From Clostridium sp. CAG:167 (GTDB lineage: Bacteria; Bacillota; Clostridia; Lachnospirales; Lachnospiraceae): a stretch of 27,113 nt of DNA. Shown one piece after another: positions 7,192-15,015 of this stretch. The DNA is taken from positions 65,745 to 92,857 of the forward strand of contig HF998355.1 in assembly GCA_000433735.1 (NCBI GenBank), in the 5' to 3' direction. The first letter of the stretch is position 1, and each line of letters starts with the position of its first letter. Both the position numbers and the translations under genes were made by a program. The notes beneath the pieces are model-generated. The model was not told where the DNA came from, searched no databases, and saw only the letters and a program-made list of their open reading frames with translations.

Positions 7192-8712
7192 TTATATCAT
7201 AGTCGACAATTTCAGTCGATCAATCTTTCCGTTGGTATTTCTTGGAAGTTCCTCCATCTCATGATACACAGTAGGGATCATATATCTTGGAAACGATCCC
7301 GCCAGTGCCTTACGGATTTCCTTCTCTGTTGTGCCCTTGCCTTCATAGAATAAAACAATCTTTTTATTCTCTTTGTCATATACAACACAGCAGTTTGGCA
7401 CCAGTTTCAAATTGTTTACGATCTCATGCTCAATTTCACCAAGTTCAATCCGGTATCCCTGATGCTTGATCAGGCTGTCTTTCCGTCCCTTAAAATGAAT
7501 CAGGCCATCCTCTTCAACACTGGCAATATCACCGGTGCGATAAATCCGCTCCGGATATGCGTGATTCAGCGGATTTTGAACAAAGGCTGCTTTTGTCTTT
7601 TCCGGGTTGTTATAATACCCCATAGCCAGGGAGGTTCCCCGCACACAAATCTCACCTTCTTCTCCCGACCGGCACAGTTGATCTTCATCATTCAGGATCA
7701 GAATATCTGTATTATTACATGGGATTCCAATCGGCAGTGGTTCCTCATCATTATACTTTTTATCTACAATATAATAAATACAATCCAGTGTTATTTCTAT
7801 CGGACCATATAAATTGGCAAACACCGCCTGGGGAAGCATCTTCTTCCAGTAATTAAACTGCTTGGTTGGAAATACTTCTCCTGCAAACCAGACCGTCTTC
7901 AGATCCGGCAGCGGAAGTTTTGCCAGCAGATCCATATTGGCGATATTGACCATAATGGTTGGAACCCAGAAAATAAAGTTAACCTGCTTTTTCTGCAGTT
8001 CCTCCAGCAGTCTGGCCGGAAATACCCCCAGTGAGCTGTCCAGCAAAACAATGGTAGCTCCCTTAAACATCATCATACACAGTTCAAAATCATAAATGTC
8101 AAAAACAATCGGAGACAGGGCACCGATCACTTCATTTCCATCAAAGGAAAAAGTCTCATCCGCCCATGTAACAAAATCAAAAAAACTTTTATAATTAAGA
8201 ACCACCCCTTTGGGGGTTCCCGTAGAACCGGATGTATTGATAATACAAAAAGGATCTGTATCAATCAGTTCTTTTCTCCTTTTTTCCAGTTCCTCTGCGT
8301 TTATGTTTATGTCGCACAGAACTGTTTCATCCAGATTCAACAGTTTTACATCATACTCCTGCCAGGAAAGCATGTCTTTATATGCATTATTAGTAATAAC
8401 CATAACCGGCTTTAAAAGTTTTATAATATTTTCCAGTCTGTGTACCGGCGTTTTTACATCCAGATTATTGAAAATATTACAACTGTATGATATACCAAGA
8501 TCTGCCACAACAGCATCCATGGATTTGGGTAGCAAAACAACAATGGGACGATTTTTTATATCTCCCACCAATTCAATCATGTAACTGCCAAGTTTTTGTG
8601 CCTGCTCCTGTAACATGGCAAATGTACAATCATCTTCATTATGCCGGATTGCTTTTTTTTCAGGAACTCTTTTTACTGTCTCCTCAAAATAGTCTAATAC
8701 TGATTTGTACAT
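7192..8712 (-). CDS. Stand-alone amino-acid adenylation enzyme (DltA/NRPS A-domain type)
   Basis: AMP-forming ligase of 506 residues, the length of DltA. Visible core motifs: phosphate loop NTSGSTGTPKG at 159-169, FDIYDFE at 204-210, LYGPIE at 301-306 (Thr of the usual YGPTE replaced by Ile), GEICVRG at 353-359, YRTGD at 391-395, GYRIELGEIE at 419-428 and catalytic Lys496 in NGKIDR. Asp205 falls where amino-acid-activating A domains keep the residue that binds the substrate amino group, which points to an amino acid rather than a fatty acid. Start ATG at 8712, seven bases after GAGGGGG. It is not a teichoic acid dlt operon: no DltB or DltD homologue is present. It probably loads the carrier at 6944-7174. 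Confidence 0.88.
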   Translation of the reverse strand: MYKSVLDYFEETVKRVPEKKAIRHNEDDCTFAMLQEQAQKLGSYMIELVGDIKNRPIVVLLPKSMDAVVADLGISYSCNIFNNLDVKTPVHRLENIIKLLKPVMVITNNAYKDMLSWQEYDVKLLNLDETVLCDININAEELEKRRKELIDTDPFCIINTSGSTGTPKGVVLNYKSFFDFVTWADETFSFDGNEVIGALSPIVFDIYDFELCMMMFKGATIVLLDSSLGVFPARLLEELQKKQVNFIFWVPTIMVNIANMDLLAKLPLPDLKTVWFAGEVFPTKQFNYWKKMLPQAVFANLYGPIEITLDCIYYIVDKKYNDEEPLPIGIPCNNTDILILNDEDQLCRSGEEGEICVRGTSLAMGYYNNPEKTKAAFVQNPLNHAYPERIYRTGDIASVEEDGLIHFKGRKDSLIKHQGYRIELGEIEHEIVNNLKLVPNCCVVYDKENKKIVLFYEGKGTTEKEIRKALAGSFPRYMIPTVYHEMEELPRNTNGKIDRLKLSTMI

Positions 8713-8735
8713 GATCCTGCCCCCTCATCTTTCCT

Positions 8736-9596
8736 TTACTGTACTGTTGTTACATTTCCATAAGAGTATTCTTTTACCAGTGGTTTCGAATCATATGGCT
8801 CTGCCAGGAAGCAATTTACATCCTTGGTCAGCCACTCAACCTCTTTATCATATGCTGCCTGCTCTGTGAAACAGGCAATGGATGAATTACCCACTTTCTT
8901 TTTAATAAATGATCCATCCCGAATCAGTTCTTCTTCAAATGTCGGTGGTACACATGGCAGCACATCTCTATATTTTACATATAAGATATGCTTATCTGGT
9001 CTGGAAACACCTTCTGCATCAATAATATGCCCCTCAAATTCCATATCATAACGGTATGGCACCCGGAGCTTTTCCTCAACATAATGCATCTGTGTATGGC
9101 ACTGTGCCAGCTGGGCACCGAAAAACATGATTCGCGTATTCTCTGTGTTGTGAAAACGATCAAAAAAGCTGCCCTCACCCAGTGACTTACTGCCACTGAC
9201 CTCTGCAAGTTCTTTCTTCTCTCCTACCACACATACAGACATCAACGGATCCTCTGAACGCACAGCCTCCGGCAATTTTCTTACATACTCATTGATCATA
9301 CCCATTTTGCACTTCGTATTTTTGACATCATAGTCTTCCCTGTTGCCATAACTGAATGTAAAAGTAGGAAACACCAGGGTTTTCACTTCCAATTCGCAAA
9401 TAGCATCATACAAAACTGCCACCAGTTCCTTGCGCTTAAGTTCTCTGGTAGGAAGTCCAAAAGACAGATCTGTGTGAACCAAAAGAACATCACAGTCATC
9501 TGCTTTTACATCTCTCATTGCCTGAACCAGTTCTCCATAGGTAACCCAGTTCTTGTCCCTGTCTTGAAATAATTTAAGATCTGCTGCTCTCCTCAC
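8736..9596 (-). CDS. AAC(3)-fold N-acyltransferase, 286 aa
   Basis: Member of the aminoglycoside N3-acetyltransferase superfamily, which includes enzymes acylating sugar amines unrelated to drug resistance. Visible family features: VHTDLSFG at 40-47, FPTFTFSYG at 76-84, RSEDPLMSV at 113-121 (the common His of R-S-x-HP-x-x-S-V is replaced by Asp), GEGSFFDRF around 140-148 and HYVEE at 171-175. The start is GTG at 9596, directly after the stop of the upstream SDR gene, with GGAGGAAG in front. Lying between the SDR/ACP genes and the adenylation enzyme, it is a good candidate for moving the finished group onto an amino sugar. Acetyl-CoA or acyl-ACP as donor cannot be told from sequence. Confidence 0.82.
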   Translation of the reverse strand: MRRAADLKLFQDRDKNWVTYGELVQAMRDVKADDCDVLLVHTDLSFGLPTRELKRKELVAVLYDAICELEVKTLVFPTFTFSYGNREDYDVKNTKCKMGMINEYVRKLPEAVRSEDPLMSVCVVGEKKELAEVSGSKSLGEGSFFDRFHNTENTRIMFFGAQLAQCHTQMHYVEEKLRVPYRYDMEFEGHIIDAEGVSRPDKHILYVKYRDVLPCVPPTFEEELIRDGSFIKKKVGNSSIACFTEQAAYDKEVEWLTKDVNCFLAEPYDSKPLVKEYSYGNVTTVQ

Positions 9597-10340
9597 TTAT
9601 AATCTTCCTCCATCCACGAAAAATTTTCTTCCTGTGATAAATTTTGATGCATCACTTAACAAATAAGCGGTCATATTGGCAATGTCAGCTGGCTCTCCTA
9701 ACGCCATCAACTGCTGCCCCACAATGTTGCTTTCCTCTCCGCTTGTATCTGAAAAAGACTGTGCCATGGGAGTTGCAATGGGGCCTGGTACTACTGCATT
9801 GACACGGATCTTCTTATCCGCCAGTTCCACTGCCAGAGAGGACACTGCCATCTCTAGGGCTCCTTTTGTGGCCGCGTAAACACTCATGCATTTTTGCGGA
9901 TAGTGAGCATTTACAGCAGACATACATACAGCACTGCCGCCATCGGAATTCGTTTTCTTGGCAAAATGTTTCATAAGTTCCATAAAGGAAACATAGTTCA
10001 CTGCAAACATATCCTGAATCACTGCCGCTGATACCACCTTTAACGGTATAACTTTGGCAATCCCAGCACAGTGAACAAGACCATCTAATTTTTTTCCGGT
10101 CTGCTTTATTTGTCTGAATACCTCTGCATATCGGTCAAATTCTCTCAGTTCCAGTGGGATAACCACATGGCCCTCACCACTCAGTTTGTCTCTCGTCTCC
10201 TGTAATCGTTCTTCATTTCGTCCCAGCAAAACCACTTCTGCTCCCAGCTGGCTGACTAAAACAGCGATCTCTCTTCCAATTCCGGAAGATGCCCCTGTGA
10301 TCAAAATTCTTTTACCGGTTAAGTCCATCGGATTTATCAT
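9597..10340 (-). CDS. SDR ketoreductase (FabG-like), 247 aa
   Basis: Classical short-chain reductase of standard FabG length. TGASSGIG at 15-22, HCAG at 90-93, Ser141, Tyr155 and Lys159 (YAATK), a PGPIATP segment after the active site, and the family C terminus FITGRKFFVDGG. ATG at 10340 follows the ACP stop by two bases with GGAG eight bases upstream; ATG at 10328 is an alternative start. By homology it reduces a 3-ketoacyl-ACP with NAD(P)H. It directly follows an ACP gene, which supports a carrier-bound substrate. Confidence 0.88.
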   Translation of the reverse strand: MINPMDLTGKRILITGASSGIGREIAVLVSQLGAEVVLLGRNEERLQETRDKLSGEGHVVIPLELREFDRYAEVFRQIKQTGKKLDGLVHCAGIAKVIPLKVVSAAVIQDMFAVNYVSFMELMKHFAKKTNSDGGSAVCMSAVNAHYPQKCMSVYAATKGALEMAVSSLAVELADKKIRVNAVVPGPIATPMAQSFSDTSGEESNIVGQQLMALGEPADIANMTAYLLSDASKFITGRKFFVDGGRL

Positions 10341-10342
10341 TT

Positions 10343-10564
10343 TTATTTCTCCATGTTTTTCATTAAGTCACTTACTTTTACATAAGAACGTATCTCAGAT
10401 GCATGTGGATATTTCCCAAAATGTTCATCCATCATGGCGATCACGGATAAAACTGCTACCGAATCCCATGTTTCAAAATCTTCCAGCACCATATCCTCTT
10501 TTACATCGTCCACATCTACTTCCAAAATATCTGCAATAATTTCAAGTTTTTCTTCTCTAGTCAT
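10343..10564 (-). CDS. Acyl carrier protein, 73 aa
   Basis: ACP-fold protein with the attachment serine Ser35 in ETWDSVAVLS. Start ATG at 10564 with AAAGGAGAG upstream. It is sandwiched between two SDR reductase genes (21 and 2 bases away), so its cargo probably passes through a keto reduction. It is the third carrier in transcriptional order and lacks the VQDICDYL ending of two of its paralogues, so it may dock with different partners. Confidence 0.88.
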   Translation of the reverse strand: MTREEKLEIIADILEVDVDDVKEDMVLEDFETWDSVAVLSVIAMMDEHFGKYPHASEIRSYVKVSDLMKNMEK

Positions 10565-10585
10565 TTTTAACTCTCCTTTTATTTT

Positions 10586-11302
10586 CTACACGCCTGCGGA
10601 TACCGGAATCGCAGCACCTGTAATATATTTTGATCTGTCAGATAATAAAAACTCTGTCAGATAAGCAATCTGAATCGGTTCGATCACACCAAGAGGCATC
10701 TGATCGATTCCATTGTTCATTCCAAACCTTCCACCTTCTGCTACCATCGGTGTATCTACATAAGACGGCATAATCGCATTTACTCTTATTTTTCTCTTCA
10801 AAAATTCTTTTGACATCACTTCTACCATGGAATTCAGTGCCGCCTTTGATGCCGCATAGGACACCTGCCCCATAGCCGGTCTGGTGGCTGCCAAAGACGA
10901 AATCGCAACCACAGATGCCTGTTCATTGGAATACCTTTTCCCGCCAAAATATTTTCCCAGTTCAGCAAAAGACATACAATTTACCCGCATGGTTTCTTCT
11001 ACATTCTGTATCGAAACACTCCTTACCGGCATTGGTTCTGAAATTCCTGCCGAATGAACCATTCCATCCAGTTTCAGACCATTTTCACGGCAGAAGTCAA
11101 AAATCCCACGAATTTTTTCCGTATGATTAAGATCACAGACATATGTGTATGCCTTGTCTCCAATCTGTTCTTTTATTTCTCTTAATCTCTCTTCGTTTCT
11201 ACCAATCAAGATCACAGTAGTTCCCTGCTTTGCCAGATATAATGAGATTTCTTTTCCTATTCCTGAAGAGGCTCCTGTGATCAATATATTTTTCTCTACC
11301 AT
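10586..11302 (-). CDS. SDR ketoreductase (FabG-like), 238 aa
   Basis: FabG-like SDR with TGASSGIG at 9-16, HSAGI at 83-87, Ser136, Tyr149 and Lys153 (YAASK). It is closely related to the SDR at 13550: both have KEF-L/M-KRKIRVN after the active site and the same spacing around F-C-x-E-N. The C terminus (SKYITGAAIPVSAG) is slightly shorter than usual. ATG at 11302 follows AAGGTGAG in the ten bases after the KAS III stop. Position after a KAS and before an ACP fits reduction of the freshly condensed 3-keto group. Confidence 0.88.
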   Translation of the reverse strand: MVEKNILITGASSGIGKEISLYLAKQGTTVILIGRNEERLREIKEQIGDKAYTYVCDLNHTEKIRGIFDFCRENGLKLDGMVHSAGISEPMPVRSVSIQNVEETMRVNCMSFAELGKYFGGKRYSNEQASVVAISSLAATRPAMGQVSYAASKAALNSMVEVMSKEFLKRKIRVNAIMPSYVDTPMVAEGGRFGMNNGIDQMPLGVIEPIQIAYLTEFLLSDRSKYITGAAIPVSAGV

Positions 11303-11312
11303 AACTCACCTT

Positions 11313-12311
11313 CTATCGGTCATTATAACAAAAATCAGTTACTTCAATTGGGTAGATATGATCTGTATCCATATCCAGAACCACATTGGACCAGGCCAGT
11401 CCTACGCCGTAACCGCACATGTAAAACCGCACTCTCTTTTTCTTCTTAATTTTCTCTGCATTGTTGCAAATGGTAAACGGAAGAGTAGCAGTAGAAGTAT
11501 TGCCATATTCTTCATAAGAACGGAGCACCTTGTTCATATCCATGTCGCACTCTCGTGCAATTCCATCCACGATCAGTTTTTGAGCCTGATGCAGTATATA
11601 ATAATCAATGCTTTCTTCCTGAATATCGAAGTGACTACGCATTTCGCGGATACTTTGACATACTTCGTTTAGCGAAAACAGCAACACTGCATTTCCATCC
11701 ATAGTCAGGTCGCCATCCAGCCCTACACTGATATACTTATATCTCTCTCCGTCTGTCTTCTGTGCATACAACAGTTTATTGCCTGCTTCTATTTCAATGG
11801 CAGTAGCGCTGGCGCCATCTCCAAACAACAACGAATCGGTCGTTGGCACTTCCGGCATTTCACGATAGCGTCCGTCTCCCACGAATAACAAGCCTTTTCC
11901 TCCTGTATTTTGCAGCAGGGAAGATATAATCTGCAGGCCACTGACATATCCGGTACAGCCAAGATTTACATCAAATGCCAGACAATCCTGTCCTATATGT
12001 AATCTTTTCTGGATTAGCATGGCGGTGGATGGTGTGTGAAAATCGGGAGACTGCGTCACATTTACGATCGCCCGGATTTCATCGCGATCCCAGCCCAGTT
12101 CCGTCAGAAGTTTCTCACCACACACACAGCTAAGATCTGCTGCCGACTGTCCTTTTCCCATAACATGTCTGTGTTTGATCCCAGTCAGGGCCACCTGCTT
12201 TTTTGCTCTCCGGTTACCTAATGTCTCAGCCACCTGCTCATTGTCGATCACCGTCTTAGGGGCAGCGGATGCAATACCACAAATCTTAATATTTTCAAAT
12301 TCACCGTACAT
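11313..12311 (-). CDS. KAS III-family synthase, 332 aa
   Basis: FabH-like condensing enzyme of ordinary length. The catalytic residues are Cys119 in NLGCTGYV, His241 in LHQAQK and Asn271 in YGNTSTAT. It is the closest relative in this window of the KAS part of the fusion protein at 3192 (shared GIASxxPK, LTGI-K/R-x-RH, FDVNLGC, HQAQKLI and CG-Y/F-GVGL segments). ATG at 12311 lies eight bases after GAAGGAG and 18 bases after an ACP stop. With the downstream SDR and ACP it forms a minimal condense-and-reduce unit. Confidence 0.9.
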   Translation of the reverse strand: MYGEFENIKICGIASAAPKTVIDNEQVAETLGNRRAKKQVALTGIKHRHVMGKGQSAADLSCVCGEKLLTELGWDRDEIRAIVNVTQSPDFHTPSTAMLIQKRLHIGQDCLAFDVNLGCTGYVSGLQIISSLLQNTGGKGLLFVGDGRYREMPEVPTTDSLLFGDGASATAIEIEAGNKLLYAQKTDGERYKYISVGLDGDLTMDGNAVLLFSLNEVCQSIREMRSHFDIQEESIDYYILHQAQKLIVDGIARECDMDMNKVLRSYEEYGNTSTATLPFTICNNAEKIKKKKRVRFYMCGYGVGLAWSNVVLDMDTDHIYPIEVTDFCYNDR

Positions 12312-12329
12312 ACTCTATTCTCCTTCATA

Positions 12330-12545
12330 TTACTTTAAGTAGTCGCAAATATCCTGTACCGTTTCAAACTGAAGGATTTGATCACTTGTAAGGTTTGTTC
12401 CGTACAATTCGCGGACTTTTGCTGCCAATGCCAGGGTTGACAAAGAATCCCATTCCTCCAAATCCGCCAGAACCATCTCTGGTTTCAACGCATCATCATA
12501 ATCCATTATATCCTCTAATAATTCCAATTTTTCTTCTAAACTCAC
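12330..12545 (-). CDS. Acyl carrier protein, 71 aa
   Basis: ACP-fold protein with Ser34 in EEWDSLS and the ending VQDICDYLK. The start is taken as GTG at 12545, eight bases after GGAGG; the longer frame from 12599 would overlap the upstream acyltransferase gene and contain the ribosome site. The resulting length and first residues (MSLEEKLELLEDI) match its paralogue at 4846 (MTLQGKLELLEEI). It directly precedes the KAS III gene. Confidence 0.88.
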   Translation of the reverse strand: MSLEEKLELLEDIMDYDDALKPEMVLADLEEWDSLSTLALAAKVRELYGTNLTSDQILQFETVQDICDYLK

Positions 12546-12558
12546 TTTTTTGTCCTCC

Positions 12559-13554
12559 TTAACTCGGTCTGTCTTGATCGGCGTCTCCGCGGAACACATC
12601 TAACTGTCCCCACAAAGATGTCGCAAAGTAAATATCTGTATTTTTTTGTTCAAATGGAGCAAAATGATTTGGGATAATTGCTTCCTCCTCTTTGCACCAT
12701 GAAAAACCTGCTGTAAATAAATACTCTTCCGGAACACCGTAGCAGTATATATCCATAAATTCATAGTGATTTTCATCGACAAAACGGTACATCTCCGAAG
12801 CCGTATCAATGATTTCCTCATACGGGCCATAAAAATCCACAATCTTGCAGATCTTCGCTCCATCGTACTGTTCTTCTCTCAAAACCATAAAAGACTTTAT
12901 ACTGCCATCTTCATTCTGAATCCCCAGAAACCGATACTCATAAACCGGATGCTGTAAAAAACGATGTTCCACATATCCAAAATCCTTATACGGAACTCTC
13001 TTTCGCTGAAAAGAATCGTCATACACTTGTAGCAATTCTTCTCTTGTCTGCAGTTCAACCAGTTTCTTTTTGGATATCCCGGATATTCTTTTTTGCTTCT
13101 GTCTCACTTTAGCAATATGATATTCCGGACATTCTCCTAATACATACAAGTGTCCCATGGCATCTACATAGCATCCCAGGTAACGATTGATCTTTACCGC
13201 CCGCTTATTTAATCCCGGGCCCACATCGCACCTTGCATTATATATTTTCTGCTTTTTTTCTGCCAGTTCCACTCCCAGTCTGGGATTTCCGGTATGCAGC
13301 ACTTTCCACATCGTTCCCACTATGTCCGGCTGATCTGTGGAATTATATTTGATCACCGCCAGCATACCATAGATGGTATTTTCTTCATCTACCGCAAGAA
13401 CTACATTGCATCCTTTTTCGTCCACATACATCCAACGGAAAAAAGCTTCATCTCTTGCCAGAATATGATCTTTCTTCCAATTTTCTCCGATAAACTTCAT
13501 GATAGCAGGAATGTCCTCCATCCTGGCTTTACGAATTTCAAAGTTTGTACTAAT
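12559..13554 (-). CDS. GNAT-like acyltransferase, probable AUU start, about 331 aa
   Basis: N-acyltransferase-like protein with a GNAT N-terminal domain and a second GNAT-like half, ending in GDADQDRPS, an ending I associate with proteins of surface-sugar loci. The first ordinary start is ATG at 13521, but no ribosome site precedes it and it would remove the first strand of the GNAT fold. The frame continues upstream as STNFEIRKARMEDIPAIM, the standard GNAT opening. The only start-like codon is ATT at 13554, eight bases after GGAGG and overlapping the TAG stop of the upstream SDR gene (ATTAG). I therefore favour an AUU start; if wrong, the gene is 13521-12559 (320 aa). Substrate unknown, probably a sugar amine. 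Confidence 0.75.
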   Translation of the reverse strand: MSTNFEIRKARMEDIPAIMKFIGENWKKDHILARDEAFFRWMYVDEKGCNVVLAVDEENTIYGMLAVIKYNSTDQPDIVGTMWKVLHTGNPRLGVELAEKKQKIYNARCDVGPGLNKRAVKINRYLGCYVDAMGHLYVLGECPEYHIAKVRQKQKRISGISKKKLVELQTREELLQVYDDSFQRKRVPYKDFGYVEHRFLQHPVYEYRFLGIQNEDGSIKSFMVLREEQYDGAKICKIVDFYGPYEEIIDTASEMYRFVDENHYEFMDIYCYGVPEEYLFTAGFSWCKEEEAIIPNHFAPFEQKNTDIYFATSLWGQLDVFRGDADQDRPS

Positions 13555-14296
13555 AGGTCATTCCTCCACTCATCACGATGCATTCTCCTGTAATATATTT
13601 TGCGTTATCCGACAGCAAAAACTCAGCCAGATAGGAAACCTGCTCTGTATCAATGATACCAAGAGGCTGCCTTTCCAAAGATCTTTCCATGAAATCTTCC
13701 AGTGTATCTTCTCCCCCCAGGAACATCTGGGTCTTAACATTGGCCGGAAGAATTCCGTTTACCCGGATCTTTCTTTTCATAAATTCCTTAGACATAGTCT
13801 TCACTGCAGAATTCAACGCAGATTTAGACATAGAATACAAGATCATTCCGGGATCATTCAAGATAGAACTGATGGACGATATGGCAACAATCCCGGATTC
13901 GTCGTAAGAGTTTCTTTTGGATGCAAACCTTTTACAAAGTTCCACAAACGAAAATGTATTTACCTGCATCATGTTCATGGCCTCTTCTGAATCAAAGGCT
14001 CTCACTCCACTTAATCCAGCAATTCCGGCACAATGAACCAGGCCATTCAGCTTACACTGATTTTCCTTGCAAATTTGAAAAATTTTATTAATGTCGTCTG
14101 TTTTTGACAGATCACAGGCTGCTGTTATGGTATTTTCTCCCACCTCTTCCTTAAGTTTCTGTAAAATCTCCTGTCGCCGTCCCACGAGAACTACTCTGGC
14201 TCCTTCTCCGGCAAACTGTCTGGCAATGGTCTTTCCAATGCCGGAAGTCGCTCCTGTGATCAATATATTCTTTCCTTTTACTGTGTCTTTATTCAC
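13550..14296 (-). CDS. SDR ketoreductase (FabG-like), 248 aa
   Basis: First gene of the acyl cluster in transcription order. TGATSGIG at 14-21, HCAGI at 88-92, Ser141, Tyr154 and Lys158 (YSMSK). The start is GTG at 14296, five bases after AAGGGGGG. It is related to the SDR at 10586. It differs from FabG in the loop after the active site (LPANVKTQM instead of the PG-x-I-x-T pattern), so the substrate pocket is probably altered. The stop overlaps the proposed AUU start of the next gene. Confidence 0.87.
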   Translation of the reverse strand: MNKDTVKGKNILITGATSGIGKTIARQFAGEGARVVLVGRRQEILQKLKEEVGENTITAACDLSKTDDINKIFQICKENQCKLNGLVHCAGIAGLSGVRAFDSEEAMNMMQVNTFSFVELCKRFASKRNSYDESGIVAISSISSILNDPGMILYSMSKSALNSAVKTMSKEFMKRKIRVNGILPANVKTQMFLGGEDTLEDFMERSLERQPLGIIDTEQVSYLAEFLLSDNAKYITGECIVMSGGMTY

Positions 14297-14342
14297 GGTG
14301 TCCCCCCTTGCATATCCTGTCTGCCGGCATCTTTTTACTCAA

Positions 14343-14378
14343 TAAAAAAGCTATGTCTGCATTATCACAAACATAGCT
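14343..14378 (-). terminator. Rho-independent terminator after the neu operon
   Basis: On the minus strand an 8-bp stem AGCTATGT/ACATAGCT with a loop of about 14 bases is followed at once by a run of T. It lies between the 147-residue gene (14547) and the SDR gene (14296), and separates the nonulosonate operon from the acyl cluster. The rest of the gap (14297-14342 and 14379-14546) holds no gene that I can support and no convincing promoter, so the acyl cluster may depend partly on read-through. Confidence 0.75.
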
Positions 14379-14546
14379 GATCATCTTTCCTGTTCTGCGC
14401 CGTCCTGGCTGAAAAACATACCTTATTCACTGCATCCATGCATGTAAAACTTGCTATCCTTGCAACTGTTTTTTATATCGGCATTATCTGCCTCTTTCTT
14501 TAGTGGCAATCTTTTCCTGATCTCGGCAAATTATGCGTCTATTTCC

Positions 14547-14990
14547 TTACGCACATATTTCCCCCTCAAGATAACACTCATAAATATAATCTCTCGGTTG
14601 ATAGTAAAAATCTGTATTGTAATTAGATATTACACCATCAATCCATGATGAATATACCTCCACAATCAAATCAGCAACCTCTTTATTCGTTTTCCCTTGC
14701 AAATCCTCTATCAATCGTTCATATACTTCACCAATTGTCCAATAGTCCGGGACCTCATATCTGCATTTTCCAACATTGTCAAATGAATCCTCCGGGATGT
14801 GTGAGATTTCAATAAATTCGTCTGCAACCTTTTCAATAGGATCACAATGGAATACATCTGCATAATTATAAATTCTTTTTATCGTGTTCTTTCCCAGATA
14901 ATTTACAACAGCAGATCTCCGTTGCTTTTTTTCTCGTCCAATATATTCAATCAAGCTACATGTATAAAACAAATTACTATCATTCTTCAT
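14547..14990 (-). CDS. Uncharacterised protein, 147 aa
   Basis: I do not assign a function. The protein is acidic, aromatic-rich (many Tyr in the last 40 residues, YYQPRDYIYECYLEGE), with no signal peptide or membrane segment. It opens with LFYTCSLIEYIGREKKQRR, a helix-like stretch, followed by VVNYLGKNTIKRIYNYADVFHCD. Similar small proteins occur in clostridia as far as I recall, without known role. The start is ATG at 14990, six bases after GAGG; the frame extends to GTG at 15002 without a better site. It is the last gene of the neu operon and is followed by a terminator. Its sequence is more AT-rich than its neighbours, hinting at separate acquisition. Confidence 0.7.
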   Translation of the reverse strand: MKNDSNLFYTCSLIEYIGREKKQRRSAVVNYLGKNTIKRIYNYADVFHCDPIEKVADEFIEISHIPEDSFDNVGKCRYEVPDYWTIGEVYERLIEDLQGKTNKEVADLIVEVYSSWIDGVISNYNTDFYYQPRDYIYECYLEGEICA

Positions 14991-15015
14991 CGTAAACCTC
15001 ACTTCCTTTCACTTC

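Noticed and set aside
5883..8712. A dlt operon for teichoic acid D-alanylation
   Set aside because: DltA- and DltC-like proteins are present, but DltB and DltD are absent and a KAS III overlaps the carrier gene.
8736..9596. Antibiotic resistance gene of the AAC(3) type
   Set aside because: There is no mobile element or other resistance gene nearby, and the gene lies tightly packed in an acyl-transfer operon. A glycan role fits better.
1..14296. Housekeeping type II fatty acid synthesis operon (fab)
   Set aside because: It lacks FabD, FabF, FabZ, FabK/FabI and Acc genes, while carriers, KAS III and SDRs are redundant, and adenylation, methyltransferase and acyltransferase genes are mixed in.
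14297..14460. A promoter for the acyl cluster in the neu-SDR gap
   Set aside because: Candidates such as TTGCCA with GATAAT have a poor 15-base spacing, and others match only one box. I could not support any of them.
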